Of a DNA stretch of 64,000 bases, positions 1 through 8,462 are shown piece by piece. Source of the DNA: a candidate division Zixibacteria bacterium RBG-1 (lineage in GTDB: Bacteria > Zixibacteria > MSB-5A5 > DSPP01 > RBG-1); the NCBI GenBank assembly GCA_000447245.1, contig AUYT01000001.1, positions 976,001 to 1,040,000 of the forward strand, read 5' to 3'. A program made the translations under genes and the position numbers. The stretch's first letter is position 1; each line of letters starts with the position of its first letter. The notes beneath the pieces are model-generated. The model searched no databases. It saw nothing but the letters and a program-made list of their open reading frames with translations, and had not been told where the DNA came from.

Positions 1-702
1 TCGGCCCTAAAACAACTTTTAGCTGAAGCGCCCAAACTTGCTATTTTATCCGGAATCTTTTTGGGTTTGCACTTTGCCTTTTGGGTGACCTCTTTATTTT
101 ACACCTCGGTTTCCAGCTCAGTTGTTATTGTAGCCACCCAGCCGGTTTTTGTGGCTTTATTTTCCTTAATTTTTTTGAAAGAAAAAGCAACGCTTTTGGT
201 CTGGCTGGGAATTATTTTAGCGCTTTTTGGGGTAGCAATAATCGGCGGAGGGGATTTTGCCAATTTGAAAGGGGATTTGTTGGCTCTGCTGGGGGCTATT
301 ATGGCAGCGGGTTATCTGACTTTGGGCAGAAATATCAGAAAAAAATATGACCTGATACCCTACATCTTCGTGGCTTATTTTGTTTCCTCAATAGTTCTGG
401 CTTTTTTCATAATCATATTGGGAGACTCTTTCTCTCCTCTGACTCTGAAAAATTTTGCTTGGTTTATTTTGTTAGCCATAATTCCTACTTTAATCGGGCA
501 TTCTCTCTATAACTGGCTTTTGAAATATGTCAAGGCCTATCTGGTCGGAATTTCGATTCTGGGTGAGCCAATCGGTGCTTCCATCTGGGCTTTCTTGATT
601 TTCAAAGAAGTTCCCAGAACCTCTTTATATCTGGGAGCGGTTCTGATAATTTTGGGGGTTATTTTAGCTTTAACTGGAGAAAGAAGACAGAAAAATAGTT
701 AA
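1..702 (+). CDS. EamA/DMT-family transporter, 5' end outside window
   Basis: The reading frame is open from base 1, so the gene starts upstream and about 233 C-terminal residues are visible. They form alternating hydrophobic helices with small-residue motifs typical of the EamA (drug/metabolite transporter) fold, including a second half with a GxSILGEPIGAS-like segment that is characteristic of these permeases. It is an inner-membrane protein; the substrate cannot be told from sequence. It ends before the Fur-type promoter region and is probably unrelated to the metal genes that follow. Confidence 0.8.
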   Translation, partial: SALKQLLAEAPKLAILSGIFLGLHFAFWVTSLFYTSVSSSVVIVATQPVFVALFSLIFLKEKATLLVWLGIILALFGVAIIGGGDFANLKGDLLALLGAIMAAGYLTLGRNIRKKYDLIPYIFVAYFVSSIVLAFFIIILGDSFSPLTLKNFAWFILLAIIPTLIGHSLYNWLLKYVKAYLVGISILGEPIGASIWAFLIFKEVPRTSLYLGAVLIILGVILALTGERRQKNS

Positions 703-752
703 TATCCTGGATAGAAATTTCAGCGAATTCCAACAGTTCAACCACCCGTTTT

Positions 753-803
753 TAATAATCCTTCTCATTAAGCCGTTGTCCCACTTATTGATAATCGTTC
801 TCA
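753..803 (+). promoter_or_regulatory. Two Fur-box-like sites upstream of the Fur-family gene
   Basis: Two related 15-mers, TAATAATCCTTCTCA at 753-767 and TGATAATCGTTCTCA at 789-803, agree at 13 of 15 positions and resemble the known Fur 7-1-7 pattern (TGATAATnATTATCA). They lie just upstream of a strong promoter for the Fur-family gene. Autoregulation, or control of upstream spacer transcription, is inferred. Confidence 0.6.
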
Positions 804-829
804 TATTGTGATTTTTTCACAAATTTTTC

Positions 830-858
830 TTGACAGCTCAAATATCTATTCATATACT
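830..858 (+). promoter_or_regulatory. sigma70-type promoter of the Fur-family gene
   Basis: TTGACA at 830-835 and TATACT at 853-858 are separated by 17 bases. An AAGAGG ribosome-binding site follows at about 869-874, just before the ATG at 880. Confidence 0.85.
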
Positions 859-879
859 CCAGCCAACTAAAGAGGAATT

Positions 880-1308
880 ATGTTAGCTGAAGTTGAAAAA
901 ATTGAGAATTTTCTAAAACAGAGGCAGATCAAATTGACCGAGGAAAGAAAATTAATCATTGATGAAATGCTGGCATCGCAAAGACATTTTGGGCCGGAAG
1001 AGTTGTGGGAGCATTTGCGCCAGAAAGGGAAGAGGGTCTCACGAGCCACGGTGTACCGAACTTTGGAACTTTTGATTGAAGGTGGTTTAGTAAAAAAGGT
1101 TTGTTTGGGGGAACATTGTTTCAGGTATGAACATATCTTAGGCAGAAAAAATCACAGTCATATGGTCTGTTTAAAATGCGGGGCTTTAATCGAGTTCTTA
1201 GATGAGGCCATTGATGAAAGGCAAAAGCTCTTGTCACAACAGCAAGGGTTTGAGGTTTTGTCCCGCTGTTTTCAGATTTTTGGATATTGCAAGAATTGTA
1301 CCCAATAG
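880..1308 (+). CDS. fur: Fur-family metal-responsive repressor
   Basis: A 142-residue protein of normal Fur length. The N-terminal winged helix contains the RHFGPEELW and SRATVYRTLELL segments typical of the family. The C-terminal dimerisation half has NHSHMVCLKCG and a final CKNC, the paired CxxC motifs that usually hold structural zinc. The start at ATG 880 follows a good AAGAGG site. It sits directly before a TonB receptor and a ZIP transporter, so it probably senses iron, or possibly zinc or manganese, and controls their uptake. The nearby operator-like sites look more like iron Fur boxes than Zur boxes, but the metal is not proven. Confidence 0.9.
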   Translation: MLAEVEKIENFLKQRQIKLTEERKLIIDEMLASQRHFGPEELWEHLRQKGKRVSRATVYRTLELLIEGGLVKKVCLGEHCFRYEHILGRKNHSHMVCLKCGALIEFLDEAIDERQKLLSQQQGFEVLSRCFQIFGYCKNCTQ

Positions 1309-1329
1309 AAAATTTTTTTGAACTGTGGA

Positions 1330-1344
1330 TGAGAATGAGTCTCA
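1330..1344 (+). promoter_or_regulatory. Fur-box-like palindrome between fur and the TonB receptor
   Basis: TGAGAATGAGTCTCA has inverted TGAGA/TCTCA arms and shares 11 of 15 positions with the site at 789-803. It lies 30 bases before the receptor start, suggesting separate repression of the receptor. Confidence 0.5.
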
Positions 1345-1373
1345 ATCGCAAGCAAAAAAGCCAAGGGAGAGAA

Positions 1374-3572
1374 ATGATTAGAAAAATAAGTAAAAAAACA
1401 GTTGGTTATGGTACATGCCTTTTCATCAACTTCTTGGTATTTAATCCGACGTCAGCTGTTACGGTCGAAGTTAAAGATACCCAGCCAGATACCACTGTTA
1501 TCTATAAACTCCCAGCTATTGAAGTAATCGGAGAGAACAAAGATGCTTTGAAAAATATCCCCGGCTCCGGACAGATAATCACCAAAGATCTGCTTTTGAA
1601 AATTCATCCCATTTCGGTCCATGAAGCTTTGAGTCGAGTTCCCGGCTTACACCTAAGGGATGAAGAAGGTTTGGGTTTAAGAGCCAATATCGGAGTCAGG
1701 GGTTTATTTCCTACTCGTAGCAGTAAAGTTCTTTTGTTAGAAGACGGAATCCCCTTTGTACTGGCTCCCTATGGAGACCCAACCACCTATTATCATCCTC
1801 CCATAGACCGCTTTGAACGGATTGATATTCTGAAAGGGAGCGGACAGATTCAATTCGGACCACAATCCATCGGAGGAGTGATTAACTTTATAACAAGAAC
1901 TCCACCCTTAGAGCCAAGCGGCTCTATATCAGTGGTTGGTGGAAGCCGTAATTTTTTTAAAACTTATACCACAGTCGGAGGGACCTGGGGGGATCTCAAA
2001 TTGCTTTTGGATTATACCAGAAAACTGGGAGATGGTGCCCGGGAAAATATTCACTCTGAAGTTGACGACCTGACCGGCAAAATCGGCTTCAACGTGGGTA
2101 AGAAAAGTTCTCTATTATTGAAGCTAAATTATTACGGAGAAAATTCTCAAGTAACTTATGCGGGTCTAACCCAAGTGGAATACGAACAAAATCCCCGAGC
2201 CAATCCTTTTAAGGATGATAATTTTAAAGCCAGGAGAGTGGGACTTCACTCAATTTATTACTATCCGTTGACGGAGAAGATATTTTTGACAGCCAATCTC
2301 TATGGTTACAACATTCATAGAGACTGGTGGAGACAACATCACAACGGAGCCAATAATAACGTAATTCCGGCTACTGAAACCCAAACTAAGCCGGATACGG
2401 CAGTCACTGGCCGCCTGCGGGATTACTGGGTTTATGGAGTAGAGCCGCGTATGAAATTAAAGCTTTCCTTTCTGGGCTTAAAGCACAAAACCGATATTGG
2501 TTTTAGATTACATTACGAAATTCAAGACCGACAAGCTTTGCAGAATTTGACTTCCAGCACGGCTCGAAGCGGGACTTTGATTGAAGATAATGCACGCCAG
2601 ACCGAAGCGGTGGCCTTATTTTTACAGGACCAGTTCTCACCTTTTGCCAAATCCTTAACCGTTACCACCGGAGTCCGTTTAGAGCATGTAAATTATGAGC
2701 GAACCAATCGATTATACTCCGGCGGGGCCGGGATAACCGGTAAAGCCAGTTTAACCGAAGTAATTCCAGGCCTAGGCATAAACTATACTCCCAGCTCAAA
2801 ATTAACCTGGTTTGCCGGAGTTCATCGAGGGTTTGCACCTCCTCGGACTGAAGATGCCATTGACAATAATGGAAATCCGGTTGAATTGGATGCAGAGCTA
2901 AGTTGGAATTATGAATTAGGTTTAAGAAGTGAGCCTGTTTCTGGCTTAGATTTGGAATTTACCTTCTTCCGTTTAGATTTTGAAAATCAGATTATAGCTA
3001 ATTCGATTGCAGCTGGAAGCGCTGGACCTTTAACCAATGCAGGACAGACCTTACATCAAGGAGGAGAAATCGGAACCACCTTTGATTTTGGCAAATTGTT
3101 CCATAAACTGAATGGTTTTAAAACCGACCTTTCTTACACCTATTTGCCGCTTGCTAAATTTGAAGGCACTCGTTATTCTGCTTTAACTGGTTCGGCTCTT
3201 TTGCCGGGTGAACCGGACCAGTTTTTAGTAACCGGAAACCGGCTGACTTATGCCCCGGAGCATGTTTTAAACACAGGATTGGAATTTTCTCACCACGAAC
3301 AACTTGATTTGCGCCTTGAAGCTCTATATATTAGCCAACAATTTACGGATGACAGAAATACGGTGGCACCTACTCCCAACGGCAGAAGAGGATTGATTCC
3401 GGAATACACGGTTTTTAACGCTTCAGCCAATTATCATTGGAAAGCTATGAAGTCGACTTTTTTTGTAGCCATGAAAAACATCTTTGACCGGCTTTATATT
3501 GTAGATCGTTCCCGGGGTGTCTTGCCCGGGATGCCCAGAGTAGTTCAGGTGGGCTTAAGCAGAGATTTTTAA
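1374..3572 (+). CDS. TonB-dependent outer-membrane receptor
   Basis: About 732 residues. The ATG at 1374 is preferred over the longer frame because it follows GGGAGAG and opens a clear signal peptide (MIRKISKKTVGYGTCLFINF...). A TonB-box-like acidic/hydrophobic stretch is followed by a plug domain with the RVPGLHLRDEEGLGLRANIG and ILKGSGQIQFGPQSIGGVINF segments typical of ferric-siderophore/FecA-type receptors. The C-terminal half is a beta-barrel ending in aromatic F. It would import a metal chelate across the outer membrane using TonB energy. It follows the Fur gene and precedes a ZIP permease, so a metal role is likely; the ligand is unknown. Confidence 0.9.
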   Translation: MIRKISKKTVGYGTCLFINFLVFNPTSAVTVEVKDTQPDTTVIYKLPAIEVIGENKDALKNIPGSGQIITKDLLLKIHPISVHEALSRVPGLHLRDEEGLGLRANIGVRGLFPTRSSKVLLLEDGIPFVLAPYGDPTTYYHPPIDRFERIDILKGSGQIQFGPQSIGGVINFITRTPPLEPSGSISVVGGSRNFFKTYTTVGGTWGDLKLLLDYTRKLGDGARENIHSEVDDLTGKIGFNVGKKSSLLLKLNYYGENSQVTYAGLTQVEYEQNPRANPFKDDNFKARRVGLHSIYYYPLTEKIFLTANLYGYNIHRDWWRQHHNGANNNVIPATETQTKPDTAVTGRLRDYWVYGVEPRMKLKLSFLGLKHKTDIGFRLHYEIQDRQALQNLTSSTARSGTLIEDNARQTEAVALFLQDQFSPFAKSLTVTTGVRLEHVNYERTNRLYSGGAGITGKASLTEVIPGLGINYTPSSKLTWFAGVHRGFAPPRTEDAIDNNGNPVELDAELSWNYELGLRSEPVSGLDLEFTFFRLDFENQIIANSIAAGSAGPLTNAGQTLHQGGEIGTTFDFGKLFHKLNGFKTDLSYTYLPLAKFEGTRYSALTGSALLPGEPDQFLVTGNRLTYAPEHVLNTGLEFSHHEQLDLRLEALYISQQFTDDRNTVAPTPNGRRGLIPEYTVFNASANYHWKAMKSTFFVAMKNIFDRLYIVDRSRGVLPGMPRVVQVGLSRDF

Positions 3573-3605
3573 TCTAAAAAACTTGTAACATCAGGAGAAT
3601 CTAAG

Positions 3606-4406
3606 ATGAATATACCATATCTTCAGCTGTTACTTTTGGGGGCTGTAGCCGGTTTTACCATTTATTTAGGACTGCCTTTGGCTTTTATTCCCAGAGTAGG
3701 GAAAAAAACTAAAAGTTTTTTGAATGTCTTTTCAGCCGGAGTTTTGATTTTCTTGCTGTATGAAATAATGGAAGAGATGTTTGAAGAGGTTGGACACAAT
3801 TATTTAAATCTGCAACAGGGATTGGTTTCCTCCGGTGAACTTTTGGGTCAAATTTCTTTAATAGTAATCGGCTTAATTCTTGGCTTAGGCGGCCTGATTG
3901 TTTTCGAAAATAAATATATTGCTAAAAGTAAACCGGAAACACAGCTGAACCGACGAGGCAGCCATTTGGCCTTGATGATAGCCATCGGGATCGGTCTGCA
4001 CAATCTAGGAGAAGGGTTAGCCATCGGGCAGGCCTTCATTCAGGGTTCAATGGGTTTGGCATTTACTTTAGTGATTGGTTTTGGGCTGCACAATGCCACC
4101 GAAGGTTTTGGGATTGTAGCTCCCTTATCCGGTGAGAAGCCCAAATTGAGCTTTATCGCCCTTTTAGGTTTGATCGGTGGAGGACCTACATTTTTAGGGA
4201 CTATGATAGGAAGTTTCTACGCTTCTGAAATTTTGGAAATCATATTTTTGTCTATCGCGGCTGGTTCCATTCTGTATGTAGTGGTCAAATTACTGCAAAT
4301 AGAATACAGAGTTAAGCAGTACCAAGCTTCTTTGGCCGGAGCCCTGTCAGGGTTCTTCCTGGCCTGGGGTTCGGAATGGATAGCTAAAGCGGCTATGCAT
4401 TTTTAA
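3606..4406 (+). CDS. ZIP-family metal transporter
   Basis: A 266-residue polytopic inner-membrane protein. It has the two ZIP helix motifs HNLGEGLAIG and HNATEGFGI, whose His and Glu residues form the binuclear metal site in the family. The loop after the third helix is short and basic. It starts 33 bases after the TonB receptor, with an AGGAG site, and so probably belongs to the Fur-linked unit. It is likely to move Fe(II), Zn(II) or Mn(II) from periplasm to cytoplasm. The family is clear; the metal is inferred. Confidence 0.88.
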   Translation: MNIPYLQLLLLGAVAGFTIYLGLPLAFIPRVGKKTKSFLNVFSAGVLIFLLYEIMEEMFEEVGHNYLNLQQGLVSSGELLGQISLIVIGLILGLGGLIVFENKYIAKSKPETQLNRRGSHLALMIAIGIGLHNLGEGLAIGQAFIQGSMGLAFTLVIGFGLHNATEGFGIVAPLSGEKPKLSFIALLGLIGGGPTFLGTMIGSFYASEILEIIFLSIAAGSILYVVVKLLQIEYRVKQYQASLAGALSGFFLAWGSEWIAKAAMHF

Positions 4407-4450
4407 TCACGAAGGCACGAAAGTAAATCAACACGAAGAACACGAAAAAA
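4407..4450 (+). repeat. CACGAA-rich short direct repeats
   Basis: Four copies of CACGAA(A/G) lie within 44 bases immediately after the ZIP stop codon. A similar CACGAA-rich block occurs inside coaE at about 17440-17475. The rest of the 4407-4607 spacer is AT-rich, with a possible TATTAT -10 at 4583-4588. Confidence 0.6.
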
Positions 4451-4607
4451 TCAAAGACCAAATCTTTTTTCAGCAGGGGTAGAATTCACTAATCTTCTGA
4501 TTTTCTGCACAAGTCCTTCAATTTTCCGACAATCTAAGAAAGCTTGCTTTTAGGTACTTTTTCAAATATCATTTGAAAAGCGTATTATAAAAATGATAAT
4601 TGATTTT

Positions 4608-7600
4608 ATGCCATCTAAACATAATTATCTTCCTCTACTTTTAATTTTCACTCTATTTTTCCCGGGCTGGATATCAGCCCAATCCTCCAAAAAAGCTGAA
4701 CCGATGGTTCTAAAGCATGCGGATGAATTGCAATCTAATTTAGATGAAGAAAATCAGATTATCTCCTTATTCGGCCGGGTCTGGTTCAAACAAGGAAAGA
4801 TGGATCTAAGAAGCCAGAGAGCGGTCTGGTATAAAAAATCAGGTCTGGTGATTTTTATGGGGGAGGTAAACATCACGGATGTGGAATATGATTTAAGGGC
4901 TGACAAAGTCACCTATTACCAAAACTCCAAAAGAGCGGTAGCCGAAGGCAAAGTCAAATTAATAGATAAAGTCCAGGATATAATCCTAACCGGGGAAGAG
5001 GCAGAATATAAAAAGCAGGAAGAATTTTTGACCTTCCGGCAGTCTCCGTCTCTGATTTTAGACCCGCACAAAAAAGACAGCGCCCTGACCGTGACCGCCC
5101 AGATTCTGGAATACTCCCGCCAAACCCAGATTGGGACTGCCATCGGACAGGTGCAGATTACCAAAGGGGATTTAAAAGCCACCTGCGGCAGAGCGATTTT
5201 CTATCATCAGGAAAATAAAATCATCTTGAGCGAAAACCCCCAGGTAATCCAAAAAGAAAGCCAGATTTCCGGCAGTCAGATGGCTTTATTTTTGAAAGAT
5301 AACAAACTGGAACAAATTGAAGTGGAGCAAGCCCAAGCTCTGTATAAAAACGTCAAGGATACCTTAAAAAATACTCAAGAGGAAAATCTCTTGTCCGGCA
5401 AAAAAATGGTTTTCAGCCTGAAAGATGAACAGATTGCCGAAATAAAAGTAATCGGAAATGCCCAGAGCTTATATTCACCGGCCACAGAAGACACCTCCAG
5501 AATTCCTAAAAATTTAGCCTCCGGGGATACGGTGCAGATTTTTCTTTCCAACGGAGAAGTAAAAAAAGTAATGATTTCCGGCGGAGCCCAGGGAGAATAT
5601 TACTTTACTCCAGAAACCAAGGATACCCTTAATTTAGAAGACACAGTCAGATATCAGGCTTCAGCCATCGAGTATCAAGTGGATAAGGAGAAAATCAAGC
5701 TACTAGGTAACTCTCAACTTAACTGGAAAACAATTTCTTTGAACGCAGAAGAGATTGATTATGATTTAAAAAAAGAAGCCCTGCTGGCTTATGGAAGAAA
5801 AACTGAACAAAAGGGTGAAACCACTTATGTGGGCGCCCCGGTTTTGAAAGACAACTCCGAGCAGATTGTGGGAAAGCAGATGGCATATGACTTAAAAGCC
5901 AAAAAAGGGAAGGTCTGGGCCGGGGAGACCAATCTGGAAGCCGGAATTTATCGGGGAGAGCTTTTGAGAAAAATTTCAGATGAAGAATTACTAGTCAATT
6001 CCGCCAGATTCACTACCTGCGATAAAAATGACCCTCATTATTATTTCGGCTCTTCCAAAATGAAAATCATCACCCAGGATAAAGTGATTGCCCGACCGGT
6101 GGTTTTATACGTAGCCGGATTACCCATAGCCGCCCTGCCCTTTTATATTTTTCCCATCAAACCGGGCCGGCATTCCGGATTTTTAGCGTTAGATTTCGGA
6201 AATTTTACCGGGCTGGACAGATTTGTCAGAAATATCGGTTATTATTGGGCGGCCAGCCAATACTGGGATTTGGAGACTGCCTTAGATGTGTATGAGCAAA
6301 GCGGAATAATTTTGAGGGGTTCCGCCCACTATGCGGTGCGATACTTACTTTCCGGTTCGGTTTCCGGCTCATTCAAAAGAGAAATTCAAAAGAATCTCTT
6401 TACCGAAACCAAAAATTACCGCTGGGATTTGCAGGTCAACCATTACCAGACTTTTTCACCAACTTTTACCGTGTCCGCCTACGGCACATTTCTGTCCGAC
6501 CGAAATTATTACCGGGATTTCAATCTCAACGCGGATGAAAGAAGAAACCGGATTCTGCGTTCCCAGGTCAACTTCAGCAAAAGATGGAGCACCATCGGAA
6601 CCAGTTTAGCTTTAGACCAGAATCTGAATTTGGATACCGAAAGCCGAACCTTATTTTTGCCCAAAGCTTCACTCTCCAAGGCGTCTTCCCCAATCTTTCC
6701 GGGCACTTCATCTCAATCTAAAAAATGGTACAATTTCATCTACTACTCCTTAAATTCCAATTTCACCAATCTGAATCAAAGAGACAAAGACACTAGCGGA
6801 GCTTTTCTATACAAAAAATTTATGACCTCGGATAATTTTCTGTCTCTCAATTTTTCGCAAAACATCTTACGCTATTTTTCCTTTTCCCCCCGAGTCAATT
6901 ACCGTGAGACCTGGTATTATGTTTTCAACACCAATTTGAGCAAAGATTCGGTAGCAACTGAGAATTTTGAGAGAAGAGGAATCTACGATCTGGGAGTCAA
7001 TTTCCAAACCAATCTCTACGGAACTTTTCTGACCAGAATCGGAAGCCTTATCGGATTCAGGCATGTAATGACACCTTCGGTCGGTTTTGGCTGGCAGCCC
7101 AAGTTCACTGAAAACGAAGCGTTGCGTATTTTCACCGGCGGCGGAGGCTTTTCGAGTGAAAGACAGTCTATGAATTTCAGTCTGAATAATTTATTCCAGA
7201 TGAAAATAAAACAGAATGAGCAGGAAAGAAAAATAGAACTTTTTAACCTGAATTTTGCCTCCGGCTATAACTTTAAAGCTCCGACCCGAAAGCTTTCACC
7301 TCTTTCAACCGTTCTAAGAACTGCGGCCATTCCGCACTTAGATTTGGCATTGAGTGCGGTGCATGAATTTTATCATCCCACGAGCAACAAATTTTTGAGA
7401 TTTTCTCCCCGCCTGGCAACCTTCAACATTTCCGGCAATTTGTACTTTCAGGGGACATCCCCAACTGAAGCTCCACAAACTGAAGGATATACCAACTCTT
7501 CTAAAAGCAACTGGAAAGTGGCGCTTTCTCACAACTACAGCGAAATCAGAGGCACTTCCGCTACCGTCAAAACCCACTGGCTGGGATTCAATACCCAGTT

Positions 7601-7844
7601 CCCGGTGACCAGAAACTGGTTTTTGACCTATTCCAGCCGCTATGATTTCGACCAAAAGAAGTTTGCCGACCAGAACTTTGAAATCTACCGAGACCTGCAC
7701 TGCTGGGAAGCCCGTCTGGTCTGGGTTCCGGAGGGATTCAGGGAAGGATTTTATTTCAGAATAAATATCAAAGCCCTGCCGGATGTCAAATTCGAAAAGG
7801 GCCCGGGCGGCCTGGGTGGCTTTTTGCAGCAGACTTTATATTAG
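4608..7844 (+). CDS. lptD: LptD-like LPS assembly barrel with long OstA-type N-terminal region
   Basis: About 1078 residues. ATG 4608 gives a good signal peptide (MPSKHNYLPLLLIFTLFFPG, then ISAQ); ATG 4593, five residues earlier, is also possible. The first ~480 residues are repeated OstA/LptA-like beta strands (features such as SLFGRVWFKQGKMDLRSQRA and KVTYYQNSKRAVAEGKVKLI). Then comes the LptD-type segment with ARPVVLYVAGLPIAALPFY near the barrel entry, and a long beta-barrel rich in alternating aromatic residues. It would deliver LPS-like glycolipid to the outer-membrane surface. Its periplasmic part is longer than in E. coli LptD, as if extra LptA-like modules are built in. No LptE is seen nearby. 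Confidence 0.85.
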   Translation: MPSKHNYLPLLLIFTLFFPGWISAQSSKKAEPMVLKHADELQSNLDEENQIISLFGRVWFKQGKMDLRSQRAVWYKKSGLVIFMGEVNITDVEYDLRADKVTYYQNSKRAVAEGKVKLIDKVQDIILTGEEAEYKKQEEFLTFRQSPSLILDPHKKDSALTVTAQILEYSRQTQIGTAIGQVQITKGDLKATCGRAIFYHQENKIILSENPQVIQKESQISGSQMALFLKDNKLEQIEVEQAQALYKNVKDTLKNTQEENLLSGKKMVFSLKDEQIAEIKVIGNAQSLYSPATEDTSRIPKNLASGDTVQIFLSNGEVKKVMISGGAQGEYYFTPETKDTLNLEDTVRYQASAIEYQVDKEKIKLLGNSQLNWKTISLNAEEIDYDLKKEALLAYGRKTEQKGETTYVGAPVLKDNSEQIVGKQMAYDLKAKKGKVWAGETNLEAGIYRGELLRKISDEELLVNSARFTTCDKNDPHYYFGSSKMKIITQDKVIARPVVLYVAGLPIAALPFYIFPIKPGRHSGFLALDFGNFTGLDRFVRNIGYYWAASQYWDLETALDVYEQSGIILRGSAHYAVRYLLSGSVSGSFKREIQKNLFTETKNYRWDLQVNHYQTFSPTFTVSAYGTFLSDRNYYRDFNLNADERRNRILRSQVNFSKRWSTIGTSLALDQNLNLDTESRTLFLPKASLSKASSPIFPGTSSQSKKWYNFIYYSLNSNFTNLNQRDKDTSGAFLYKKFMTSDNFLSLNFSQNILRYFSFSPRVNYRETWYYVFNTNLSKDSVATENFERRGIYDLGVNFQTNLYGTFLTRIGSLIGFRHVMTPSVGFGWQPKFTENEALRIFTGGGGFSSERQSMNFSLNNLFQMKIKQNEQERKIELFNLNFASGYNFKAPTRKLSPLSTVLRTAAIPHLDLALSAVHEFYHPTSNKFLRFSPRLATFNISGNLYFQGTSPTEAPQTEGYTNSSKSNWKVALSHNYSEIRGTSATVKTHWLGFNTQFPVTRNWFLTYSSRYDFDQKKFADQNFEIYRDLHCWEARLVWVPEGFREGFYFRINIKALPDVKFEKGPGGLGGFLQQTLY

Positions 7845-7873
7845 AAGTTCTGTCAAAAAAAATAAAAAAAAAC

Positions 7874-7902
7874 TTGACAAACCCTTGTCGTTATGCTATA
7901 GT
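7874..7902 (+). promoter_or_regulatory. sigma70-type promoter of the HU gene
   Basis: TTGACA at 7874-7879 and TATAGT at 7897-7902 with a 17-base spacer. A GGGGGTG ribosome-binding site lies before the ATG at 7963, leaving a leader of about 50 bases. Confidence 0.88.
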
Positions 7903-7962
7903 TAAACCAGTGTGAGATGGTTAAAATCAACCTTAAACCCTAAACATTAAGGGGGTGAGTAA

Positions 7963-8241
7963 ATGACTAAAGAGGAGCTAGTAGGTAAGATAGCCAAGGA
8001 AGCCGACATCAGCAAGACCAAAGCCAACACGGCTTTGAAGGCCTTGTTCGAGGGAGTCACCGTAGCTTTGAAGAAAGGTAAGAGAGTCAGTTTTGTGGGG
8101 TTTGGGACTTTTACCGTGGGACGCAGAAAAGCTCGTATGGGAAGAAATCCCCAGACCGGTGCTACCATCAGAATTGCAGCTTCCAAAGTTCCCAGATTTA
8201 GAGCGGGCAAATCCTTGAAGGACGCAGTGAGGAAGAGTTAA
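7963..8241 (+). CDS. hup: HU/IHF-family DNA-binding protein
   Basis: A 92-residue basic protein of standard HU size. It has the N-terminal dimer helices ([20 protein letters not shown]) and the conserved [25 protein letters not shown] arm region, with the arm-tip RNPQTG in place. It bends and compacts DNA in the nucleoid. It is a single-gene unit with its own strong promoter, strong Shine-Dalgarno sequence and a terminator right behind it, as expected for an abundant protein. Confidence 0.95.
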   Translation: MTKEELVGKIAKEADISKTKANTALKALFEGVTVALKKGKRVSFVGFGTFTVGRRKARMGRNPQTGATIRIAASKVPRFRAGKSLKDAVRKS

Positions 8242-8260
8242 GCGAAACGGTGAAGCTTTG

Positions 8261-8288
8261 AAAAGGCAGGGTCACCTGCCTTTTTTTT
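8261..8288 (+). terminator. Rho-independent terminator after HU
   Basis: A ten-base stem AAAAGGCAGG / CCTGCCTTTT with a GTCA loop is followed by a T run. The remainder of the 8289-8462 spacer is AT-rich, with a weak TTGACT / GATTAT promoter candidate at 8410-8439 for ftsK. Confidence 0.9.
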
Positions 8289-8462
8289 ATGCCGGAATTT
8301 TACCACAGGTGGGCCATAATTTTTAATTCCTCTTGCAAATTCTGCTTCTAAATTTTAGGCCTCAGTCGATTAAATAAATAGAGGAGACCCCATTTGAAAT
8401 TTTTAGATATTGACTAAAGCCATAAATCTTTTAGATTATGTTAAATTAACCCTGATTCAAAA

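Noticed and set aside
4407..4450. CACGAA repeats as a CRISPR array
   Set aside because: Units are too short and too irregular in spacing, with no cas genes; no CRISPR was seen anywhere in the window.
6331..6609. Second frame inside lptD
   Set aside because: It is a shadow of the barrel-coding frame with no start signal.
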